Shown: in pieces, positions 12,973 to 17,955 of the stretch
Numbering within the stretch: position 1 is the first letter of the stretch
How the letters are laid out: each line of letters begins with the position of its first letter
Source of the DNA: Alphaproteobacteria bacterium
Lineage (GTDB): Bacteria; Pseudomonadota; Alphaproteobacteria; UBA2136; UBA6156
DNA: 21,625 nt
Assembly (NCBI GenBank): GCA_027489415.1
Contig: JAIXZU010000131.1
Coordinates: forward strand, 1 to 21,625
Direction: 5' to 3'
Notes under the pieces: model-generated
What the model was told of the DNA's origin: nothing
What the model saw: only the letters and a program-made list of their open reading frames with translations
Databases searched by the model: none
Position numbers and translations under genes: made by a program

Positions 12973-13749
12973 ATGCCAACGCAAGCCAAAACTCCCGAAA
13001 CCACCCCCTATGAAGAACAGCTTGGCTACCTGAAAGTTGCCATCTGGACCATCCAGTTCCGCAATCGCTTCCCCGCCGGGGAACTCAAGGCAGGGCGCTA
13101 CGACTCCCTCAACCGCCACCTCCTCCGCGCACAAAAGTACGCCACGGGGGAACGCTCCGTGCCCGGCGGCCCGGCCCTGCGCCTCGCCAAAGCGGCACAA
13201 GCGCTGGACTACCGGCTCCTGTTCCCGAACGACCTCCAGCTCCAGCTGCGCGAAGAACGCAGCACGTCCCATCTCTATTACTATCATCGGGACGTGAAAA
13301 AAAGCCGCACCAGCCCCGTCTGGAAGGCCATGGAGGAGTTCTTCCGCATCCGCACCGCCGTCCTCGGCGGCATTCCGGTACCGGCGGACAAAAAGGAGGA
13401 CATCTTCGCGCCCAACCCCTTCACCAAGGCGCTGCGGCGGCTGGATACTCTGGTCAACGCCAACCGGCGCCTGCGCCAGCGGCTGGTCTTCAAGCAGCTT
13501 ATGCTGCCGGTCGCCACCACGCATCCCAGTCACCGCACCCTGCTGGTGCCGGTGCTGGAAGCCGCCCACGCCTACGCCAGCTGGCTCCTGAAGCCGGAGG
13601 ACCACGTCAACATCCGCAACCTCCGCCTCGGCTACGAAACGCTCCTGAAGGCCCAAAACGCCAACATCGCGCACCTCAACGCCAACGAACCGGCCCTGAA
13701 CAAGGCCATCAACGCCCTGCTCTACGACATCCGCCTCCCCCTCTCCTGA
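12973..13749 (+). CDS. Conserved-looking hypothetical protein, 258 aa, helical and basic
   Basis: A complete single-gene unit with a consensus promoter, CCGGAG as ribosome binding site and a terminator that overlaps the stop codon. The start MPTQAKTPETTPYEEQL is chosen for that site; an upstream ATG at 12916 lies in the -10 box. The product looks mostly alpha-helical and soluble, with many Arg, Lys and Leu residues and no signal peptide or membrane segment. Distinct stretches are EERSTSHLYYYHRDVKKSRT (about residues 95-114) and NANRRLRQRLVFKQLMLPVA. The C-terminal part has repeated Ala/Asn/Leu helices (LKAQNANIAHLNANEPALNK). I do not recognise the family. Confidence 0.78.
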   Translation: MPTQAKTPETTPYEEQLGYLKVAIWTIQFRNRFPAGELKAGRYDSLNRHLLRAQKYATGERSVPGGPALRLAKAAQALDYRLLFPNDLQLQLREERSTSHLYYYHRDVKKSRTSPVWKAMEEFFRIRTAVLGGIPVPADKKEDIFAPNPFTKALRRLDTLVNANRRLRQRLVFKQLMLPVATTHPSHRTLLVPVLEAAHAYASWLLKPEDHVNIRNLRLGYETLLKAQNANIAHLNANEPALNKAINALLYDIRLPLS

Positions 13750-13774
13750 ATTTTCAGGAGAGGGCTTTCTTTTC
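13741..13774 (+). terminator. Terminator of the 258-aa gene
   Basis: 10-bp stem CTCTCCTGAA/TTCAGGAGAG (13741-13750 and 13753-13762), then GGGCTTTCTTTT. The stop codon (13747-13749) is inside the stem. Confidence 0.85.
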
Positions 13775-13833
13775 CCCAAAAAAATCCCATACTATCAGCC
13801 CGAACCCCACCCTGCCATGAGAAAGGATACCCC

Positions 13834-14025
13834 ATGGCCCAGCCCGCTTCACGCCTCGCCCCCAGCGAGGAACAACTCCCCCTCCCCTTGGGCGTACTGA
13901 TGACCGGCGTCCTTATTCAGACGCGCAGCCGAATGGACGCCCGCAAAGCAGAAGAAGCCCGTCTCTGGGCAGGCTACTGCGAAAAGGGCACGAAATGGCT
14001 CATCGCCAACACCGAACCCTGCTGA
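13834..14025 (+). CDS. Small hypothetical protein, 63 aa
   Basis: A short gene with GAAAGGAT upstream of the ATG and a strong terminator 6 bases after the stop. The N-terminus is proline- and leucine-rich (SEEQLPLPLGVLMTGVLIQT). A charged helix follows (RSRMDARKAEEARLWAGY), and the C-terminus ends KWLIANTEPC with one of only two cysteines. There is no convincing signal peptide; the hydrophobic stretch is short. I do not recognise the family and infer no function. Start, stop and terminator spacing make it a likely real gene. Confidence 0.68.
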   Translation: MAQPASRLAPSEEQLPLPLGVLMTGVLIQTRSRMDARKAEEARLWAGYCEKGTKWLIANTEPC

Positions 14026-14030
14026 AATAA

Positions 14031-14065
14031 AGCCCTTCGTCAGTTCACCTGACGAAGGGCTTTTC
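14031..14065 (+). terminator. Terminator of the 63-aa gene
   Basis: 13-bp perfect stem AGCCCTTCGTCAG with its complement (14031-14043, 14049-14061), a 5-base loop and TTTT. Confidence 0.9.
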
Positions 14066-14083
14066 CGTCCCCGACCCCACCCC

Positions 14084-14104
14084 CTGATCACTGATCACTG
14101 AAAT
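14084..14104. repeat. Short heptamer repeat upstream of rpsD
   Basis: CTGATCA, CTGATCA, CTGAAAT in 7-base phase, ending two bases before the rpsD -35 hexamer. Unit sequence differs from the CTAACCT arrays but the period and the CT(G/A)A start are shared. Confidence 0.55.
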
Positions 14105-14106
14105 CG

Positions 14107-14135
14107 TTGACATCCCCGCAATTTCCCCCCATAAG
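14107..14135 (+). promoter_or_regulatory. rpsD promoter
   Basis: Perfect -35 TTGACA (14107-14112), 17-base spacer, -10-like CATAAG (14130-14135). Same layout as the promoter at 8219-8247. The leader would run about 85 nt and include the hairpin at 14150-14178. Confidence 0.6.
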
Positions 14136-14149
14136 CCCCCTGCAACCCA

Positions 14150-14178
14150 CATCCTGCCCTGAAAAGGGTGCGAGGATG
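14150..14178 (+). promoter_or_regulatory. Structured leader hairpin of rpsD, candidate autoregulatory site
   Basis: CATCCT pairs with AGGATG, and inside this CCCT pairs with AGGG around a GAAA tetraloop, with one unpaired G on the left and TGCG on the right. No T run follows, so it is not a terminator. S4 represses its own mRNA translation in E. coli and other bacteria; that this hairpin does so here is inference. Confidence 0.4.
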
Positions 14179-14226
14179 GCGGCCCAACCAACCGTTGCAG
14201 ATGTTAACTAAATGAATGGGATAGAG

Positions 14227-14874
14227 ATGACCAAAGTCTCCACCAACACCCTGCCGAGCCACTCAAAGCGCACCGCGCCTAAGGCCAAAGCAACCCGTAT
14301 TTTCGGCGAAAACCTCTGGGGCAGCACCAAAGCACCAGTGTCCAAGCGCCCCACCAACCCCGGCCAGCACGGCGGCCGCCGCAAGAAGATGACCGACTAC
14401 GGCGTCCAGCTGCGTGAAAAGCAAAAGATGAAGGCCTACTACGGCGGTATTTCCGAGCGTCAGTTCTCCAACATCTACGCCGAAGCAGTCCGCCGCAAGG
14501 GCGACACCTCCGAGAACCTGATTGGTCTCCTCGAATCCCGCCTTGCCGCCATCGTTTACCGCCTCAACCTCGCGAACACCATGTTTGCCGCCCGCCAGAT
14601 GATCAGCCACAAGCACATTCTGGTGAACGGTAAGGTTGTCACCATCGGTTCCTACCGCTGCAAAGCCGGAGATGTCATCGAAGCCCGCGAAAAGACCAAA
14701 TCCATCCCGAACGTGATGGAAGCCGTCCAGAAGATGGACCGCCAGGTACCCGAGTACCTCACCTTCAGCCCGTCTGAAATGAAGGGCACCTTCGTGCGCA
14801 TGCCGGTACTGGACGACGTCCCCTACCCCGTGCAAATGAACCCGAACCTGGTCGTGGAATTCTACAACCGCTAA
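14227..14874 (+). CDS. rpsD: 30S ribosomal protein S4
   Basis: S4 binds 16S rRNA early in small-subunit assembly. The 215-aa protein has the expected GENLWGSTKAPVSKRPTNPG region, GQHGGRRKKMTDYGVQLREKQ, KAYYGGISERQF and RRKGDTSENLIGLLESRL. The S4 RNA-binding domain holds FAARQMISHKHILVNGKVV. The C-terminal VPYPVQMNPNLVVEFYNR is typical of alphaproteobacteria. The N-terminal zinc cysteines are absent, as in the C-minus form. I start at ATG 14227, with GGGAT six bases upstream; an in-frame ATG at 14212 would add five residues but has no ribosome binding site. It is a monocistronic gene with its own promoter, leader hairpin and terminator. Confidence 0.97.
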   Translation: MTKVSTNTLPSHSKRTAPKAKATRIFGENLWGSTKAPVSKRPTNPGQHGGRRKKMTDYGVQLREKQKMKAYYGGISERQFSNIYAEAVRRKGDTSENLIGLLESRLAAIVYRLNLANTMFAARQMISHKHILVNGKVVTIGSYRCKAGDVIEAREKTKSIPNVMEAVQKMDRQVPEYLTFSPSEMKGTFVRMPVLDDVPYPVQMNPNLVVEFYNR

Positions 14875-14886
14875 TCAGCGGCACCA

Positions 14887-14916
14887 GAAAAAAGGCTCCC
14901 CTCGGGGAGCCTTTTC
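14887..14916 (+). terminator. rpsD terminator
   Basis: AAGGCTCCCC/GGGGAGCCTT stem with a 2-base loop, followed by TT. The A run upstream makes it work on both strands. The same stem recurs at 16012. Confidence 0.88.
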
Positions 14917-14952
14917 CATACCGCCCATATCTTGTAACAACCTGAAATAGAG

Positions 14953-14958
14953 TATAAT
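14953..14958 (+). promoter_or_regulatory. -10 box of the 132-aa exported protein gene
   Basis: Perfect TATAAT, about 50 bases before the ATG. The -35 position (TCTTGT at 17 bases) is weak. Confidence 0.55.
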
Positions 14959-15010
14959 CTTCCCGATGTAAGTACCTCGCTGTTTCCGCCCCTCTCTCAG
15001 GAGAACTCCC

Positions 15011-15409
15011 ATGACCAAGCCTGCCCTGCTTGCGCGCCTTACCCGCAAGGTCCCGCGCCTCTCCACCGCCTGTATCGCCCTGCTTGTCAGCGTCGCCCCT
15101 GCCCACGCCGCCTTTGAAGGCCGCGGCAGCGTCGTCGGAACGGACATCATCCTCGGGGACGACTCCGACGGCACCGGCCTCTACCTCTCGAACACCTCGA
15201 TGTATTGCATCACACCCGCCACACGCGGCTCGGCCTCCATCCGCAGGATGCTCCAGGACAACGACCTCTACGGCAACGGCCAGATCTACTGGTACATCGA
15301 CGAAGAATGCACCGGGGACTACGTCCGCGTCTGCATCTCCACAGACAGCTTCGGCGACATCGGCTGCAACACCTACCGCCGGATCGACTGGATCGACTAC
15401 GACTACTGA
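15011..15409 (+). CDS. Small exported protein, 132 aa, unknown function
   Basis: A single-gene unit with a TATAAT box, AGGAGA ribosome binding site and terminator. Residues 1-33 are a signal peptide: a basic start (MTKPALLARLTRKVPRL), the hydrophobic STACIALLVSVAP and a cleavage site at AHA-A. The mature protein is about 99 residues, acidic and rich in Asp, Ser, Tyr and Gly, with four cysteines (SMYCITPA, EECTGD, RVCIST, IGCNTY) that probably form two disulfides. It ends in the acidic, aromatic DWIDYDY. I do not recognise the family. It is likely a periplasmic or secreted disulfide-stabilised domain. Confidence 0.8.
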   Translation: MTKPALLARLTRKVPRLSTACIALLVSVAPAHAAFEGRGSVVGTDIILGDDSDGTGLYLSNTSMYCITPATRGSASIRRMLQDNDLYGNGQIYWYIDEECTGDYVRVCISTDSFGDIGCNTYRRIDWIDYDY

Positions 15410-15415
15410 AACATC

Positions 15416-15445
15416 AAAAAGGCTCCTCGCAAGGGGAGCCTTTTT
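15416..15445 (+). terminator. Terminator of the 132-aa gene
   Basis: AAAAAGGCTCC/GGAGCCTTTTT stem with an 8-base loop (TCGCAAGG) and a T run. Confidence 0.88.
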
Positions 15446-15506
15446 CCATCTTGAACCATCGCCCAATACATTGTACACAAAAGCATCCTTTAACCGGAGA
15501 ACCATC

Positions 15507-16010
15507 ATGTTCTATCCCTACACGGCATGCGGACTACCCAACGTTTACCTCTTATCAGGCTACACGCTCACCAAGGAAGACGGCGAAGAATGCCTCACCG
15601 TCACCAACGTGCACGAGCTTCACAATACCCTCGGCCATCACCTGTGCAGCTTCAAAAACCCCACTCCCTTCACGTCGGAGCAAATCCGCTTCCTGCGCAC
15701 AGAACTCGGCCTAACCTCCCAGGCCATGGCATCGGTTCTGGGCGTCACAGACCAACAATATCTCAAGTGGGAAACAACGGAGGCCATTCATCCTTCCGCC
15801 GAAGCCCTGTTACGCCTTTATTACATCGAGGAAATGAGCGACGCTGACGGCAACCATTACGATGGTTCCATCCGCAACTTCCTTGATACTCTGGCCCACT
15901 ACCGTCGAACAGCCGTAAAGCGCGAGTCTTCGCCCCCGGGCTTTATATTCTTGTTCTCCAACAACAAGTGGTTTAGCTCGAATTTCAGCAGCATTCCCCT
16001 CAACGACTAA
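15507..16010 (+). CDS. XRE-type helix-turn-helix regulator
   Basis: A 167-aa protein of a recognisable regulator type. Its N-terminal segment FYPYTACGLPNVYLLSGY is shared by stand-alone regulators that begin Y.Y..CGL.NVWL.NG. A short domain follows (LTVTNVHELHNTLGHHL), then an XRE-type HTH: FTSEQIRFLRTELGLTSQAMASVLGVTDQQYLKWE (about residues 57-91), and the usual tail AEALLRLYYIEEM. The last 40 residues are poorly conserved and hydrophobic/aromatic (GFIFLFSNNKWFSSNF), which is odd. The start at 15507 is set by CCGGAGA upstream; the frame is open further upstream but only across the previous gene. No toxin gene adjoins, so it is not obviously an antitoxin. The DNA target is unknown. Confidence 0.82.
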   Translation: MFYPYTACGLPNVYLLSGYTLTKEDGEECLTVTNVHELHNTLGHHLCSFKNPTPFTSEQIRFLRTELGLTSQAMASVLGVTDQQYLKWETTEAIHPSAEALLRLYYIEEMSDADGNHYDGSIRNFLDTLAHYRRTAVKRESSPPGFIFLFSNNKWFSSNFSSIPLND

Positions 16011-16011
16011 C

Positions 16012-16037
16012 AAAAAGGCTCCCCACCGGGGAGCCTT
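16012..16037. terminator. Bidirectional terminator between convergent genes
   Basis: AAGGCTCCCC/GGGGAGCCTT stem with ACC loop, A run on the left and T-rich on the right. It closes both the regulator gene (stop 16010) and the minus-strand 76-aa gene (stop 16040). Confidence 0.88.
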
Positions 16038-16039
16038 CT

Positions 16040-16270
16040 TCACACATTCCGGGCCGCCAGAAACCCGCCACTCGCCTCATCCATCTGCCGCCCCACTTCG
16101 GTCAGCAACTCGCGCAGCAGGCGGTCTTTCTTGTCCGGGTCGCCTTCAATCAGCACGCGCTTGGCAAGGCCAACCTTCACATACATCGCGTTCAAGTCCG
16201 TCAGCAACATTTCCACACGCACACGCGGCAACTGGGTCATCGGAACAGGGCTATCTTCATGCAGGCACAT
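16040..16270 (-). CDS. Small hypothetical protein, 76 aa
   Basis: The start at ATG 16270 (MCLHEDSPVPMTQLPRVRVE) is chosen because a near-perfect AAAGGAGG lies 5-6 bases upstream; a longer reading to 16291 would put that site inside the gene. The product is a helical, charged protein without signal peptide: VEMLLTDLNAMYVKVGLAKR, then EGDPDKKDRLLRELLTEVGRQMDEASGG. It ends in a bidirectional terminator. I do not recognise the family. It is divergent from the argR-like gene, with 170 bases of shared upstream DNA. Confidence 0.7.
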   Translation of the reverse strand: MCLHEDSPVPMTQLPRVRVEMLLTDLNAMYVKVGLAKRVLIEGDPDKKDRLLRELLTEVGRQMDEASGGFLAARNV

Positions 16271-16381
16271 CACGGCCTCCTTTCTGCCCACTTTAGGGGG
16301 GCGCTGAAACGTTCATAAATTCGTCTGCCCCACCCAACACCAGCCGCACCATCTGCACAATCCCCTATCCGCGCAACATAC

Positions 16382-16421
16382 TTTCCAAGTACATATATAC
16401 GCTATATTATACGTTTATAAC
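16382..16421 (+). promoter_or_regulatory. A+T-rich promoter region of the argR-like gene
   Basis: An A+T-rich island with TTTCCA-17-TATTAT (16382-16410) and a second -10-like TATAAC at 16416-16421. The latter would give a leader of about 12 nt. I see no match to the E. coli ARG box pattern. Confidence 0.4.
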
Positions 16422-16439
16422 CTAACCGGAATTCACCCC

Positions 16440-16934
16440 ATGCACACCCCCCGCAAGCCGGACACCCGCACCACTCTCGAAGACATCCTCACCACCCGCA
16501 TCTGCCGCTCGCACGAGGACATCCAGCGCGAACTCGCCAAACACAACATCGTCATCACCCAAGCCAGCGTCTCCCGCGCTCTCGCCCGTATCGGCGCCGT
16601 CAAAACCCACCTGCCGGATGGCACCATCGCCTACCGCCTGCACAAGGGCACGGTCATCAATCGCCCCGGCACCAACCTCAACCGCACCACCATCGCCAAC
16701 CACCTCGCCGAGCGCATCATCGCCAACGGCACCGTCATCGTTATTCTAGGAAAGCCCGACAGCGGCCGCCTCCTCGGCACGTACGTGGACGACGCCGCCC
16801 TCCCCACCGTCGCCGGCACCATCGCCGGCGGCAACACGCTCCTCGTCATCCCCTTCAGCCATAAAAATTATCTAAAAACCTGCCAGGACCTCCAAAAAAT
16901 CTTTCCCCAAACGCCCTTCACCCAAAACACATAA
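16440..16934 (+). CDS. argR: ArgR-family transcriptional regulator with altered ligand site
   Basis: A 164-aa protein with both ArgR domains. The N-terminal winged helix (about residues 10-60) has EDIQRELAKHNIVITQASVSRALARIGAVKTHLPDGTIAYRL, close in pattern to E. coli TQSEL...VTQ.TVSR.L..LGAVK. The C-terminal oligomerisation and arginine-binding domain is at about 85-160. There TVIVILGKPDSGRLLGTYVDD aligns with the E. coli VVVIHTSPGAAQLIARLLD segment, and GTIAGGNTLLVI aligns with GTIAGDDTI. The two aspartates that contact arginine in E. coli ArgR (GTIAGDDT) are therefore Gly and Asn here. Fold and DNA binding are likely; arginine response is doubtful. ArgR is uncommon in alphaproteobacteria. 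It is monocistronic. Confidence 0.85.
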   Translation: MHTPRKPDTRTTLEDILTTRICRSHEDIQRELAKHNIVITQASVSRALARIGAVKTHLPDGTIAYRLHKGTVINRPGTNLNRTTIANHLAERIIANGTVIVILGKPDSGRLLGTYVDDAALPTVAGTIAGGNTLLVIPFSHKNYLKTCQDLQKIFPQTPFTQNT

Positions 16935-16943
16935 TATACTGCA

Positions 16944-16969
16944 TAAAAAAGCCCCCACACGGGGGGCTT
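16944..16969 (-). terminator. Terminator between convergent argR and the L,D-transpeptidase gene
   Basis: AAGCCCCC/GGGGGCTT stem with a 4-5-base loop; a run of T on the minus strand (16944-16950). It terminates the minus-strand operon; the plus-strand T tract is weak. Confidence 0.82.
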
Positions 16970-16982
16970 GAATGTGGCAACA

Positions 16983-17507
16983 TCAGGTCAAAGAAACTTC
17001 CACCACATCCACACCTAAACTCAGCGCCAGAAACAGATCATTCTCCTGCAACGCCACACAGCCTTCGGTATGCTCCACACCATCCCGCCACACATGCAGG
17101 AAAATCGCGCTGCCATAGCCCTTACCATCGGGCGCACGCTTGCCGCTCAGGTTGTAGTTCATCACCGCAAGGTAGTCATAGGCACTGTCCTCGCGCCACA
17201 ATTTCTCATGGCTGGCTTTCAGGGTCACATCGCACAGCTTGTTGTACATCTTGTCGTCGGCGTCATCACACCACCCCATCCCGATGTTCAGCTTCTCTTT
17301 GCAAATCCCCGTCGGCTTCTTGCGGTCGGGCCGGTAGAAGCCTTCTGTCAGAATCCAGCGCCCCAGCGGCGTGCAGCCGTCACCTTCGCGCTTGTCAGCA
17401 GCGGGAACAGCCCCGTTTTTCCCAATCACACAGGGGAAAACATGCTCATTCAGCACCGCCATGGCGCTCGCTTCGCCCTTCTTCGCAAAAACCTTTAAAA
17501 CCAGCAT
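16983..17507 (-). CDS. L,D-transpeptidase catalytic-domain (YkuD) protein
   Basis: A 174-aa protein of the short YkuD type (COG3786). L,D-transpeptidases cross-link or trim peptidoglycan stem peptides with a catalytic cysteine. The active-site block is IFLHVWRDGVEHTEGCVAL (about residues 134-152), containing the His and the GC with the nucleophile. Upstream are KREGDGCTPLGRW and the conserved NIGMGWCDD region. The start MLVLKVFAKKGEAS has no signal peptide, so export must use another route or the enzyme is not periplasmic; this is common in this short family. Its ATG overlaps the stop of the four-helix-bundle gene by one base (TAATG), showing translational coupling. A terminator follows. Confidence 0.87.
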   Translation of the reverse strand: MLVLKVFAKKGEASAMAVLNEHVFPCVIGKNGAVPAADKREGDGCTPLGRWILTEGFYRPDRKKPTGICKEKLNIGMGWCDDADDKMYNKLCDVTLKASHEKLWREDSAYDYLAVMNYNLSGKRAPDGKGYGSAIFLHVWRDGVEHTEGCVALQENDLFLALSLGVDVVEVSLT

Positions 17508-17899
17508 TATTCTTTTCCTATTTTCTGAATAAGACCTTGTAACATTTTCCCGATTTCAATGTAAGCCTCATCCCACTCAAGCGCCTTATCGGAAGGCGCA
17601 TACCCAAGCCGTATAACATATTCACAGGAAGCCTGCATTTCCTGCGCACTCCCCAAGGCCATCAGCAAGAAACGCTTCCATTCACCGGAATAGCGGGATT
17701 TCCCATACCCTTCGGCAATCGTCAGGCATACTCCCTTGCTGGCCCTCCGCATCTGGTCAGTCAATCCACCATATTGCTCTATCTTTGGAAAGAGCAAGCT
17801 GTGCTCATGCACGTCAATGGAAACCTCAAAAGCCCTCCGGTAAACCAAAAGCTCCCGAAATGTCTTGGCAAAAGGCAAACGAGCCGGCTCAGCCACCAT
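17507..17899 (-). CDS. Four-helix-bundle protein, S23/IVP family (Avd-like)
   Basis: A 130-aa protein of the family first found in intervening sequences of 23S rRNA genes. Visible motifs are FRELLVYRRAFEVSIDVHEHS (helix 1, about 14-34), FPKIEQYGGLTDQMRRASKGVCLTIAEGYGKSR (the hallmark block, about 37-69) and KRFLLMALGSAQEMQASCEYV (helix 3, about 75-95). The end (YIEIGKMLQGLIQKIGKE) forms helix 4. The fold is shared with Avd, the accessory protein of diversity-generating retroelements. No 23S rRNA or reverse transcriptase is in the window. Its ATG abuts the heptamer array 17900-17955, whose AGAGGTTAGA units provide the only purine-rich sequence near the start. It sits between the secretin and the L,D-transpeptidase genes and overlaps the latter by one base. 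Function unknown. Confidence 0.88.
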   Translation of the reverse strand: MVAEPARLPFAKTFRELLVYRRAFEVSIDVHEHSLLFPKIEQYGGLTDQMRRASKGVCLTIAEGYGKSRYSGEWKRFLLMALGSAQEMQASCEYVIRLGYAPSDKALEWDEAYIEIGKMLQGLIQKIGKE

Positions 17900-17955
17900 C
17901 TAAAGTCTAACCTCTAACGTCTAACCTCTAACCTCTAGCCGCTAGGCTCTAGATA
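17900..17955. repeat. Heptamer tandem array filling the secretin/four-helix-bundle spacer
   Basis: Eight units in perfect 7-base phase on the plus strand: CTAAAGT, CTAACCT, CTAACGT, CTAACCT, CTAACCT, CTAGCCG, CTAGGCT, CTAGATA. The first three bases are CTA in every unit; the remaining four vary. The array begins at the base before the four-helix-bundle ATG and its last two units encode the last residues and the stop codon of the secretin (stop at 17942-17944, in phase with a CTA). The whole 42-bp operon spacer is six units. Confidence 0.92.

Noticed and set aside
16382..16421. ARG box upstream of argR
   Set aside because: The region is A+T-rich but has no TGAAT...ATTCA pair.
17900..17955. 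CRISPR array
   Set aside because: The repeats are 7 bases with no spacers between them.
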